From: Balneola vulgaris DSM 17893
GTDB taxonomy: Bacteria; Bacteroidota; Rhodothermia; Balneolales; Balneolaceae
Reading direction: 5' to 3'
NCBI RefSeq assembly: GCF_000375465.1
Contig: NZ_AQXH01000003.1
Location: forward strand, 1 to 64,000
DNA length: 64,000 nucleotides
The notes beneath the pieces are model-generated. The model was not told the DNA's origin. It saw nothing but the letters and a program-made list of their open reading frames with translations, and ran no database searches. Within the stretch, counting starts at the first letter, position 1. Every line of letters starts with the position of its first letter. A program made the position numbers and the translations under genes. Shown one piece after another: positions 8,530 through 16,712 of this stretch.

Positions 8530-8964
8530 ATGAGTGATAGTTCACTAATAGCAAAATCGAATGCTTCAAATTCAAAAAAATTACTGAAGCTAACTAGTAC
8601 ATTAGAGACTGGATTTCCTTCACCTGCAGCCGACCATTTAGAACAAGCGCTATGCCTCGAAGATTTGGTTGTGTATAGGCCCTCAGCAACATTTTATGTT
8701 AGAGTGGAAGGGAATGCAATGAAGAAATCTGGAATTCATCATGGAGATATACTAATCGTTGATCGATCTATTTCAGTGAAACATGGTGCCATCATAGTGA
8801 CAACAATAGAGGATGAATCGGCCATACGACGATTTGTAACCCAAGGAGATCGGAATTATTTAGTCTCGGATGACGTATCTCTTTCCCCTATTCTGTTAGA
8901 TCATCAAGTAGAGTGGACTATTTGGGGAGTAATTACCCACGTTATTCATAAATGTAGCTATTGA
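8530..8964 (+). CDS. umuD: UmuD-like S24-family protein lacking the catalytic Ser and Lys
   Basis: A 144-residue UmuD homologue, recognised by FPSPAADHLEQ (29-39), YRPSATFYVRVEGNAM, SGIHHGDILIVDR (67-79) and DESAIRRF. In E. coli UmuD the self-cleavage dyad is Ser60-Lys97. At the matching sites, 37 residues apart here as well, this protein has Ala63 (GNAM instead of GDSM) and Arg100. The usual Cys/Ala-Gly scissile bond before GFPSP is Thr27-Gly28. It should therefore be unable to self-cleave to UmuD'. The rest of the fold looks intact and the gene is in its normal place, 7 bp before umuC, so this is not simple decay. It may act uncleaved as a UmuC partner. Confidence 0.9.
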   Translation: MSDSSLIAKSNASNSKKLLKLTSTLETGFPSPAADHLEQALCLEDLVVYRPSATFYVRVEGNAMKKSGIHHGDILIVDRSISVKHGAIIVTTIEDESAIRRFVTQGDRNYLVSDDVSLSPILLDHQVEWTIWGVITHVIHKCSY

Positions 8965-8971
8965 AAAGATT

Positions 8972-10294
8972 ATGGATTCAGAGGTTCAAATTGAGGGCAA
9001 AGCCTTCGCAATGGTTGATTGCAACAACTTCTATGCATCATGTGAACGAGTATTTAACCCATCTCTAATAGGCAAACCTATTGTAATACTCTCAAATAAT
9101 GATGGTTGCGTAATTGCGCGATCGCAAGAAGCCAAGGACTTAGATATACCCATGGGTGCGCCTGAGTTTAAATATCGATCGTATTTTAAAAAACATGGGG
9201 TAATTGTAAGATCATCTAATTATGCTCTTTATGGCGACATGTCGAATCGAGTGATGGATATATTAAATCAACTTACAAACCATATTGAAGTTTATAGTAT
9301 CGATGAAGCTTTTGCAGAAGTTTCTAGTAATGTGATAGGTGATCTCACCGAATACGGACATTTAATAAAGAAAACCATCTATCAATGGACAGGCTTACCT
9401 GTTTCGGTAGGAATAGCGCCGAGCAAAACACTTGCTAAGATTGCGAATCATGTTGCCAAGCAGCATGCTGAATGTTCTGGCGTTCTTTATTTTTCAAGCC
9501 CCTCAAAATCAGATTCTTTTTTAGCTGAGATTCCTGTTCAGGGTATTTGGGGCATCGGAAAAGGATTATCTGTGCGGTTAAATAAATTCAATATCCTAAC
9601 TGCACTCGATTTGAAAAAGACTATATCGAATCGAAAATGGGTACGGAAGCATTTACATGTAACGGGGCTCCGTACCGTTTTAGAACTGAATGGAATCCCT
9701 TGTTTGGAATTGGGAGAGGCGCTGGAGACAAAAAAGGGAATTATTAGCTCTCGTATGTTTGGCAAACCTCTTTTCGATTTAGATTCTATTCAACAAGCTG
9801 TTGCTACTTTTACCTCAAGAGCTGCTGAAAAACTACGTGCTCAAAAATGTGTAGCTTCGAACATTCAACTCACATTAATTGGTGATAAATATGCTAACTT
9901 AAAGGGTCAGTATAAGTACAGCTTAGGCACCACTTTGAAAGTTCCCACTGCAAATACACCAACCTTAACTCAAATCACAAAAGAGTTAGCGAATCAATTG
10001 TATTTAGAAAATACTAAGTACAAAAAAGCAGCGGTATCTCTCACTGGAATTGTACCAAATACTGATGTTCAAATGGATTTATTTGATCCACATTTGTACA
10101 CTCAACAGCAGTTTGATTTGATGGAATGTGTAGACCAAATCAATACTAAATTTGGCCGAAATAAAGCCGCATTTGCATCCACAGGATTGCATCATAAAAA
10201 GAGTCATAAAAACACATGGCTCATGAATCAGAATTATCTTAGCAAACGATACACCACTCGCTGGAATGAGTTAATGATTGCTAAAGCAAAATAA
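8972..10294 (+). CDS. umuC: DNA polymerase V catalytic subunit UmuC (Y-family translesion polymerase)
   Basis: A full-length 440-residue UmuC. The Y-family active-site acids are present: Asp16 in AMVDCNNFYASCERVF, and Asp111-Glu112 in YSIDEAF. LPVSVGIAPSKTLAKIANH follows. A little-finger and C-terminal region includes QMDLF at 367-371, which matches the beta-clamp binding consensus and the position of the clamp motif in E. coli UmuC. It carries out error-prone lesion bypass during the SOS response, normally with UmuD'2. Here the partner UmuD appears uncleavable. The gene starts 7 bases after umuD and ends 4 bases before the dehydrogenase gene. Confidence 0.95.
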   Translation: MDSEVQIEGKAFAMVDCNNFYASCERVFNPSLIGKPIVILSNNDGCVIARSQEAKDLDIPMGAPEFKYRSYFKKHGVIVRSSNYALYGDMSNRVMDILNQLTNHIEVYSIDEAFAEVSSNVIGDLTEYGHLIKKTIYQWTGLPVSVGIAPSKTLAKIANHVAKQHAECSGVLYFSSPSKSDSFLAEIPVQGIWGIGKGLSVRLNKFNILTALDLKKTISNRKWVRKHLHVTGLRTVLELNGIPCLELGEALETKKGIISSRMFGKPLFDLDSIQQAVATFTSRAAEKLRAQKCVASNIQLTLIGDKYANLKGQYKYSLGTTLKVPTANTPTLTQITKELANQLYLENTKYKKAAVSLTGIVPNTDVQMDLFDPHLYTQQQFDLMECVDQINTKFGRNKAAFASTGLHHKKSHKNTWLMNQNYLSKRYTTRWNELMIAKAK

Positions 10295-10298
10295 CCCT

Positions 10299-11225
10299 AT
10301 GTCGCTCTTACTAATAGCCCCAAATCGAGACTTATCGCCCCTTAAAGAGGAATTACTAGCCCTAGATCCAAACCTAGATTTGGATATTTGGCCAGCTGTT
10401 AATAATAAAGAACGAGTTACTTTTGCCGTTACATGGAATCATCCTAAAAACACTCTGAAGCAGTATCCAAACTTAACAGCTGTATCTTCATTAGGTGCCG
10501 GTATAAATCATCTATTAAGCGACCCTGACCTTTCAGATAAAACTACTTTAGCTCGCTTGATTACCCCTTCTTTAAAGAAGCAGATGGGAGAATATGTGTT
10601 AACTGCAGTGCTATCCTACAGAACCCATATTCCTAAATATGTAGATCAAAAAAGAGAAGCACATTGGGGGGCAAAAAGTCTTATCCCTAAAGAAGATTGT
10701 ACCATTGGTATTATGGGCCTTGGTGAGATGGGTGAGACCACAGCTCGCACGCTAGTTGCAAATGGATATAAGGTTTTAGGCTGGTCAAGAACAGCTAAAA
10801 ATATTGATGGGGTTAGCTCATTCACGCACGATGAGTTAGATAGCTTTTTATCTCAAACTAATATACTCGTATGTCTTCTCCCTTTAACTCCTGAAACTGA
10901 AAGTATTCTTGATCTTGAGCTTTTCAAAAAACTTAAGTCTCCCTCTTACTTAATTAATGTAGGTAGAGGCCAGCATTTGGTTGAAGAAGATTTGATTTAC
11001 GGTATCGACACTGGAGCATTGGAAGGAGCTTGGTTGGATGTATTTGAGCAAGAGCCATTACCTAAAAATCATTTATTTTGGAATCGTCCATCCATCATGA
11101 TTACCCCACATATCGCTTCCGTCACAGATCCTAAAGAAGCAGCAGAAATGATCTTAGAAAATTATAAGCGGTCATTATCAGGGCAGGAGCTTATCAATGA
11201 AGTGGATCGTACTAAGGGATATTAG
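10299..11225 (+). CDS. D-2-hydroxyacid dehydrogenase (glyoxylate/hydroxypyruvate reductase A-like)
   Basis: I chose the ATG at 10299 (MSLLLIAPN), giving 308 residues; the frame is open back to 10278 but that would overlap umuC. The NAD(P)-binding Rossmann motif is IGIMGLGEMGETTAR. Catalytic blocks are INVGRGQHLV (Arg), DVFEQEPLP (Glu) and ITPHIASVT (His), the Arg/Glu/His triad of the family. The short N-terminal domain resembles GhrA, which reduces glyoxylate or hydroxypyruvate. It follows umuC by 4 bases and may share its transcript, with no obvious functional link. Its 3' end overlaps the convergent fluC gene by 4 bp. Confidence 0.88.
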   Translation: MSLLLIAPNRDLSPLKEELLALDPNLDLDIWPAVNNKERVTFAVTWNHPKNTLKQYPNLTAVSSLGAGINHLLSDPDLSDKTTLARLITPSLKKQMGEYVLTAVLSYRTHIPKYVDQKREAHWGAKSLIPKEDCTIGIMGLGEMGETTARTLVANGYKVLGWSRTAKNIDGVSSFTHDELDSFLSQTNILVCLLPLTPETESILDLELFKKLKSPSYLINVGRGQHLVEEDLIYGIDTGALEGAWLDVFEQEPLPKNHLFWNRPSIMITPHIASVTDPKEAAEMILENYKRSLSGQELINEVDRTKGY

Positions 11226-11614
11226 ACAAACCAGCGTGTGATATAATACCCAATCCATACGCTTATAATCCCGATAGTTACTTGGCCAAGTGTATACCAC
11301 AAGCCTAACCAAAGCGCGCCGTCTTTGAAGAGTAATAGACTATCGTTTGCAAAAGTTGAGAAGGTTGTGAATCCGCCTAGTAATCCTATAAATAAAAACA
11401 GGCGGATTTCAGTGGATAGCCATTCTTTATTTTGAGTGAAACCGGCTAACAAGCCAATTAAAAGGCACCCAAGTACATTTACAACAAAGGTGCCATATGG
11501 GAAATCACTATGCTCAAAATGACTTTGAACATAGTTTGAGAATAGATAACGAGAGGTAGCTCCTATGAAGCCCCCTGAGCCAATTGCTAAAATTTTTATT
11601 AGCTCTGCTTGCAC
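11222..11614 (-). CDS. crcB: Fluoride ion channel FluC/CrcB
   Basis: A 130-residue protein with four membrane helices. Family marks are GGFIGATSRYLF near the N-terminus, the conserved YGTFVVNVLGC helix and GLLGGFTTFSTF, whose Phe/Thr residues line the fluoride pore. FluC works as a dual-topology dimer that exports fluoride. The frame starts with GTG, just 2 bases after the stop of the aminotransferase gene on the same strand, so the two are probably co-transcribed. I saw no fluoride riboswitch immediately upstream. Confidence 0.93.
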   Translation of the reverse strand: MQAELIKILAIGSGGFIGATSRYLFSNYVQSHFEHSDFPYGTFVVNVLGCLLIGLLAGFTQNKEWLSTEIRLFLFIGLLGGFTTFSTFANDSLLLFKDGALWLGLWYTLGQVTIGIISVWIGYYITRWFV

Positions 11615-11616
11615 TC

Positions 11617-12708
11617 TTATTGAACCTTCACAGGATGAATCCAGCCGTATGGATCTTCAACTCGGCCATACTGCATTCCCGTAATTTCATCGAATAAACG
11701 CTTCGCAAAATCACCAATTTTACCTGTGCCAATATTAATGGTTTTTCCTTGGTGGTGGATACGTCCTACAGGTGAAATTACTGCCGCTGTACCAGAACCA
11801 AATACTTCTTTGAGTGAACCATTTTCTGAAGCTTCAAATACTTCATCAATCGTGATCTTACGTTCTTCAACTTTGTAACCCCAATCTTTAGCCAATTGGA
11901 TTACAGAACGACGTGTTATACCTGGTAATATCGAACCTGTAAGTTCTGGAGTGATTACTACATCGTCTATTAAGAAGTGTATGTTCATGGTACCTACTTC
12001 TTCAATGTATTTTCGTTCTTTGGCGTCTAACCAAAGCACCTGTGTATATCCTGCTTCTTGAGCCTCTCTAGCAGGCAGGAAACTTGCTGCGTAATTACCA
12101 GCAGTCTTAGCCTCACCGGTTCCACCAACAACTGCTCGTACATAATTATCCGTTGTGGTTAATGAAACAGGGTTAAAGCCTTCAGGATAATAAGCGCCTA
12201 CAGGTGAGGTAATAATGTAGTAGCTGAACTTATTCGATGAACGTGCTGCTAGTAAATCATCCGATGCAAAAATAAAGGGACGAATGTATAAAGCCGTTCC
12301 TTCTTTTTTAGGAACAAATTGGTGATCTAGCTTAATCAGTTCTTCTAGTCCAACAATAAAAGTCTCATAATCCATTTCAGGAATACACATTCTTCGAGCG
12401 GTGTTATTTAACCGTTCAAAGTGAACTTCTGGTCTAAACAAATGAATGGTTTCTTCATCCACATAAAAGGCTTTCATGCCTTCAAAAATAGCCTGCCCGT
12501 AATGTAATGAATTCATGGCGGGAGTAATCTCGATAGGTCCATATGGCTTAATTACTGGAGTACTCCAAGCACCATTCTCATATTCCATAACCACCATGTG
12601 ATCCGAAAACTTGCGTCCAAAAACTAAATTATCGAAGTCAATTTCATGGATTTTACTATTCTGGACTGGTTCTATCTTAATTCTCGATGATGTCATTAGT
12701 TCATTCAT
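11617..12708 (-). CDS. ilvE: Branched-chain amino acid aminotransferase
   Basis: A 363-residue fold-type IV PLP enzyme of the longer BCAT form. Recognisable blocks are LHYGQAIFEGMKAF, the Arg-rich RMCIPEM region, TAGNYAASFLPAREAQEAGY (containing a conserved Asn-Tyr), the KYIEEVGTMNIHF block with its conserved Glu, and EVFGSGTAAVISPVG. It transfers the amino group between Leu/Ile/Val and 2-oxoglutarate. A second in-frame ATG at codon 5 could be the start. The gene is transcribed away from tag, with 142 bp between them. Confidence 0.93.
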   Translation of the reverse strand: MNELMTSSRIKIEPVQNSKIHEIDFDNLVFGRKFSDHMVVMEYENGAWSTPVIKPYGPIEITPAMNSLHYGQAIFEGMKAFYVDEETIHLFRPEVHFERLNNTARRMCIPEMDYETFIVGLEELIKLDHQFVPKKEGTALYIRPFIFASDDLLAARSSNKFSYYIITSPVGAYYPEGFNPVSLTTTDNYVRAVVGGTGEAKTAGNYAASFLPAREAQEAGYTQVLWLDAKERKYIEEVGTMNIHFLIDDVVITPELTGSILPGITRRSVIQLAKDWGYKVEERKITIDEVFEASENGSLKEVFGSGTAAVISPVGRIHHQGKTINIGTGKIGDFAKRLFDEITGMQYGRVEDPYGWIHPVKVQ

Positions 12709-12850
12709 AATACGATCAAAATAATATCTATTTATTCAAGGGACGGGCCATTATGCTGAATAACATAATCACCTTATACCTTATATTTTTGTATCCTTAA
12801 CCTCTAAGTCCCTCTTTCTCAAAACGAGTATAAATATAAAAAATTCTAGG

Positions 12851-13426
12851 ATGGATAACTTTAAAAGATGTGAATGGGCGGATCAGCAGTTTGAAGAATA
12901 TGAGGCCTATCATGATAAAGAATGGGGCGTACCTGTTTATAATGACCAGGTTCATTTCGAGTTTTTGATCCTAGAAGGCGCCCAAGCAGGCTTAAGCTGG
13001 TCAACTATCTTAAAAAAGCGAGAGGGTTATAGAAAGGCTTTCTCAAACTTTGATGTTCAAAAAGTTGCCCGATACGATGAGCATAAAATTTTAGAACTAA
13101 TAGAATTTGAGGGTATCGTCAGAAATAAGCTTAAAATTCGAAGTGCCGTTACCAACGCTCAACACTTCATAGAAATTCAGAATGAATTTGGCTCATTTAG
13201 TGATTACATATGGAGCTTTGTTGATGGGAAACAAATTGTGAATTCTTGGACTTCTTTAGACCAAGTTCCGGCTACAAGTGCGGAATCAGATGCGTTGAGT
13301 AAAGATTTAAAGCAGCGAGGGTTCAAATTTGTGGGTAGCACAATCATGTATGCACATATGCAAGCTTGTGGTCTTGTTAACGATCATACCATTGATTGTT
13401 TCCGTTATGAAGCTTGTAAGCAGTAG
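12851..13426 (+). CDS. tag: DNA-3-methyladenine glycosylase I
   Basis: A 191-residue Tag protein. It shows RCEWADQ, YEAYHDKEWGVP, LEGAQAGLSWSTILKKRE and VNDHTIDCFRY. The Cys and His of the first two blocks and the His and Cys of the last match the zinc site of E. coli Tag, and the Glu of LEGAQAGLSW is the conserved base-pocket residue. It excises 3-methyladenine from alkylated DNA. It stands alone on this strand, and its stop directly abuts the stop of the convergent TauE gene. Confidence 0.95.
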   Translation: MDNFKRCEWADQQFEEYEAYHDKEWGVPVYNDQVHFEFLILEGAQAGLSWSTILKKREGYRKAFSNFDVQKVARYDEHKILELIEFEGIVRNKLKIRSAVTNAQHFIEIQNEFGSFSDYIWSFVDGKQIVNSWTSLDQVPATSAESDALSKDLKQRGFKFVGSTIMYAHMQACGLVNDHTIDCFRYEACKQ

Positions 13427-14179
13427 CTAAATATTGGTGTACAGGATGTAAGCTCCCATCACCACTAGAAAATAGCCAAACCCTTTCTTTAGGCTTTTTT
13501 GAGAGATTTTAGCTCCCACTTTATTTCCTACAAAGCTACCAACTGCACCAATAAGTGTGAAAACAACTATTAGATCCCAATTAATATGAAGGTTTTCGGC
13601 CGCTAATACATCAATGTATTTAACAAAACCTATGGAACTCTTCATGGTAATGATGATAAGACTTGTTCCCACGGCTAAACGCATTGAGAGTCCACCAAAA
13701 ATTACCAATGCAGGGATAATCAAGAAGCCCCCACCTACTCCAACGAGACCAGTTAACACTCCCACTATTAATCCTTCAAGAATTAGCACCCAATTTGAAA
13801 CGCTTATTGGGTCTTTCTGATCTAAGTCCTTTCGGTCTTTGATCATCATAAAGGCTGCTATAACCATCACTGCAGCGAAGAGTAGCAATTGCACTTGCCC
13901 ACTAACGAATTGAGATAAAGCAGCTCCCCCGTAGGTACCAGCCATCCCTGGAATTCCGAAGTAAATCAGGCTTTTCCAATGCACTTCTTTCTTAACCGCA
14001 TAGGGAATAGCTCCTATTAAGCTAATCCCTGCAACTATACCCAAGGACTCGGCGATAGCAAGTTTCTCAGGCTCACCTACTAGATAGAGTAGAATTGGCA
14101 CAGTGAGGATAGAACCACCTGAGCCTAATAGGCCGAGTGATATTCCTATTACTAAGGCTCCACACCATGCCCAAAACAT
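13427..14179 (-). CDS. TauE/SafE-family sulfite/sulfur-anion exporter
   Basis: A 250-residue integral membrane protein with about eight helices and the two family repeats, LLGSGGSILTVPIL and VGVGGGFLIIPAL. TauE/SafE proteins export sulfite or other sulfonate-type anions. It is the last gene of the sulfur operon and its start overlaps the stop of the CstB-like gene by one base. In Staphylococcus cst operons a TauE likewise accompanies CstB, so sulfite or thiosulfate export from persulfide oxidation is the likely role. Confidence 0.9.
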   Translation of the reverse strand: MFWAWCGALVIGISLGLLGSGGSILTVPILLYLVGEPEKLAIAESLGIVAGISLIGAIPYAVKKEVHWKSLIYFGIPGMAGTYGGAALSQFVSGQVQLLLFAAVMVIAAFMMIKDRKDLDQKDPISVSNWVLILEGLIVGVLTGLVGVGGGFLIIPALVIFGGLSMRLAVGTSLIIITMKSSIGFVKYIDVLAAENLHINWDLIVVFTLIGAVGSFVGNKVGAKISQKSLKKGFGYFLVVMGAYILYTNI

Positions 14180-15609
14180 TACTTATCTCCTACTAGTAGA
14201 TTGTTCTGTTTTAACCAAGGGTCTACGGCATCATTAACGTAGTACACCGTGATATCTTCACTTTCGAGTAGTGCACTTGCCACTGCAGCCCTCGCCCCTG
14301 ATTTACAATGCACTAGCACTGGTTTATCAGTAGGTACTTCATCTATACGATCTAACAGTCGTGTATGTGCAATATTAGATGCCTCTGGGTGATGACCTTC
14401 ATTAAACTCTGATTGCTTGCGGACATCAAGAATATGAACCTCTCTCTCATCCACCATTTTTTCTAAATCCTCAAAATCGATAATCGGAGTTTTAAACAGT
14501 TCTCCACCTTCAGATGCAAAGCTTTCAAGTTCACTTGGAGTACTGAATCCTTTAATATTATCCAGACCAATACGGATTAGATCTATTACCGCTTCTTCTA
14601 CATGATCTTCTTCAATAATGAGATATATGTCTTGGTTCTCTTTTACATAAGAACCCACTACGGTATTAAAAGTTTTATTGAAAGGCGCATAGAGAGAACC
14701 TTGAATATGTCCATTCATGAATGCTTCTCTATCCTTTCGAGCATCAACAATTACAGCGTTCGAAATTCTTGAAGCCCCTATTAGGCTAGTTACTTTCATG
14801 AACTCTGGAGATGGAATACCAGAAAGCAATTTTGGTCCAAGCTTATTATCCTTTTTCATTCGAGCGAAATACAATGGTGGCTCTGGTTGGCCATCCAAAA
14901 TGTAATCTACAAAGTCTTGTTCCGTAATGGTTGCTTTAATGGAACCATTGAATCGTTGCTCGTAACCAACTGTTGATTCAGGTATAGCCCCTAGCGCTTT
15001 ACCACATGCACTTCCTGCACCATGCCCTGGCCAAAGCTGTAGATATTCAGGCATTGTTTTAAATTTCTCAAGAGACTTATATAAAACCTTAGCTGATTCT
15101 TCCATCGCCCCTGCTTGTCCGGCGGCTGTTTCTAACAAGTCTGGCCTTCCTACATCTCCTACAAAAACGAAATCACCGGATAACACTCCCATTGGTTCAT
15201 CAGTTGTTGCACCATCCGTAACCTGAAACATCATATGCTCTGGAGTATGTCCTGGTGTGTGAATTGCTTTGAATCGAATATTTCCGATCGAAAACTCATC
15301 TCCATCCTTCAATAAATGATGGTTGTATTCACTACCAATCACCCATTCATACTTCCAGTCTTTGTCGCCTTCATCCGACACATAAACTTTAGCACCTTCT
15401 TCAGCGAATTCTCTTAATCCTGATAAATAATCAGCATGAATATGAGTTTCGGCGGCAGCTATAATTTTTAAATTATGCTTTGCAGCTACTTTTTTATACC
15501 TATCAATATCACGCATCGGGTCTATTACAATGGCTTCTCCGCTACGTTGGCATCCAATGATGTAGGCGTATTGCGCTAATTTCTCTTCAAAAATTTGTTC
15601 AAAAAACAT
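14179..15609 (-). CDS. Persulfide dioxygenase-rhodanese fusion (CstB-like)
   Basis: A 476-residue three-domain protein. Residues 1 to about 250 are a metallo-beta-lactamase-fold persulfide dioxygenase of the ETHE1 type: ETHIHADYLSGL, HTPGHTPEHMMF and SGDFVFVGDVGRPDLL supply the Fe ligands. Residues about 270-365 form a rhodanese domain without the active Cys. Residues about 375-470 form a complete rhodanese with Cys435 in VHCKSGARAAVAS. Dioxygenase, dead rhodanese and live rhodanese is the order described for S. aureus CstB, which oxidises persulfides and makes thiosulfate. It is probably the core enzyme of this sulfide/persulfide detoxification operon. Confidence 0.92.
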   Translation of the reverse strand: MFFEQIFEEKLAQYAYIIGCQRSGEAIVIDPMRDIDRYKKVAAKHNLKIIAAAETHIHADYLSGLREFAEEGAKVYVSDEGDKDWKYEWVIGSEYNHHLLKDGDEFSIGNIRFKAIHTPGHTPEHMMFQVTDGATTDEPMGVLSGDFVFVGDVGRPDLLETAAGQAGAMEESAKVLYKSLEKFKTMPEYLQLWPGHGAGSACGKALGAIPESTVGYEQRFNGSIKATITEQDFVDYILDGQPEPPLYFARMKKDNKLGPKLLSGIPSPEFMKVTSLIGASRISNAVIVDARKDREAFMNGHIQGSLYAPFNKTFNTVVGSYVKENQDIYLIIEEDHVEEAVIDLIRIGLDNIKGFSTPSELESFASEGGELFKTPIIDFEDLEKMVDEREVHILDVRKQSEFNEGHHPEASNIAHTRLLDRIDEVPTDKPVLVHCKSGARAAVASALLESEDITVYYVNDAVDPWLKQNNLLVGDK

Positions 15610-15624
15610 GTGTTAACCTCTTTA

Positions 15625-16032
15625 TTAATGCGGCAGTTTATGTTGTAACATGCCATATACAGCAGCGCCTAAAATAGCACTTAGTAAAGGCACAAAAAAT
15701 ATCAAATATCCACTTCCTACTAGAGCATACATTGGCCCAGGGCAAGCTCCTGTTAGCGCCCATCCTAAACCAAAAATGGTGCCTCCAATGACATAACGCT
15801 TAGTTATAGAATTATCTTTGTCTTTTATGACGATGGGCTCACCATAAACATCTTTCAATTGAAGCTTTTTAATCATAAATGTTGCGAGCATACCAGTAAG
15901 CACAGCTAAACCGATTACCCCATACATATGAATTGAATCGAAGTAAAACATCTCTTGAATTCTAAACCAAGACACTACTTCCGACTTCACAAGAATAAAA
16001 CCAAATACGCTACCTGTTAATAAAAATCTCAT
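15625..16032 (-). CDS. YeeE/YedE-type sulfur transporter, small half (DUF6691-like)
   Basis: A 135-residue protein with four membrane helices and the signature GWALTGACPGPMYALVGSG. Its Cys is in the position used to relay thiosulfate or sulfane sulfur in YeeE/TsuA channels. It is half the size of full YeeE and is coded next to a second half, so the two probably pair. It lies 15 bases before the CstB-like gene on the same strand. Transport of a sulfur species is family knowledge; the exact ion and direction are not visible. Confidence 0.88.
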   Translation of the reverse strand: MRFLLTGSVFGFILVKSEVVSWFRIQEMFYFDSIHMYGVIGLAVLTGMLATFMIKKLQLKDVYGEPIVIKDKDNSITKRYVIGGTIFGLGWALTGACPGPMYALVGSGYLIFFVPLLSAILGAAVYGMLQHKLPH

Positions 16033-16033
16033 C

Positions 16034-16609
16034 TTAAAGTCCTCCTAATAAGTTCGGTAGTATAAAGTGCGCGGTTATCAAACCACCTATAAAGAAACCA
16101 ATTACAGCAATGAGTGATGCTTTCTGTAAAGTGGCCAATCCTGTTATTGCGTGCCCTGAGGTACATCCACCCGCATAGCGAGCACCAAAGCCAACCAATA
16201 AACCACCTAACAAGAGCAATATTAAACCAGGAACAGTAAATACATTTCCCCAACTAAATAGCTCAACAGGCACTAATCCTTGAAAATCACTTATGCCCCA
16301 GCTATTTAATACGCTTACAGTACTAGAAGATATATCTACTGAATACCCTTCTGGTGTAGTTAATTGGGCTAAAACACCACCAATGATGATTCCAAGAACG
16401 AATTTTAGATTCCAACTTCCTGCTTTCTTCCAATCATAATTGAAGTAGTCAATCTTTTTAGCCGACGGTATTACGGATGCACATACATGGCGAAAGCTTG
16501 ATGATACACCGAATGTTTTATTACCTATGTATAATAAAAATGGTAATAGTAACCCGATCAGAGGGCCTGCTATATACCATGCAATGGGTTGTTGTATGAG
16601 TTCAATCAT
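16034..16609 (-). CDS. YeeE/YedE-family sulfur transporter, large half
   Basis: A 191-residue integral membrane protein with the YeeE/YedE motif GFGARYAGGCTSGHAITGLA, holding the conserved Cys. It is the first gene of the minus-strand sulfur operon and is followed one base later by the small half. Paired half-length YeeE proteins (PmpA/PmpB-like) commonly accompany persulfide dioxygenase-rhodanese genes. The promoter should lie in the 103-bp region shared with the divergent GntR gene, which contains a 22-bp palindrome. Confidence 0.9.
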   Translation of the reverse strand: MIELIQQPIAWYIAGPLIGLLLPFLLYIGNKTFGVSSSFRHVCASVIPSAKKIDYFNYDWKKAGSWNLKFVLGIIIGGVLAQLTTPEGYSVDISSSTVSVLNSWGISDFQGLVPVELFSWGNVFTVPGLILLLLGGLLVGFGARYAGGCTSGHAITGLATLQKASLIAVIGFFIGGLITAHFILPNLLGGL

Positions 16610-16659
16610 TTATTTTCTCGTTTATTTGATTCGCACCAAACTTATCACTTATATTTGAT

Positions 16660-16681
16660 TTGTTACAACATGTTATAACAA
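16660..16681. promoter_or_regulatory. 22-bp near-perfect palindrome, candidate GntR operator
   Basis: The left half TTGTTACAACA and the right half TGTTATAACAA mirror each other with one mismatched pair (ten of eleven positions). The site lies 31 bp before the GntR ATG and about 50 bp before the first gene of the divergent sulfur operon. Length and placement fit an operator for the GntR/UTRA dimer controlling both directions. Confidence 0.75.
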
Positions 16682-16712
16682 GTTAATAAACTCACCACAT
16701 TTTCCGCTAGAT

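Noticed and set aside
16029-16253. 74-residue minus-strand frame overlapping the large YeeE half
   Set aside because: Out of frame with a clear membrane transporter gene and lacks any coding character of its own.
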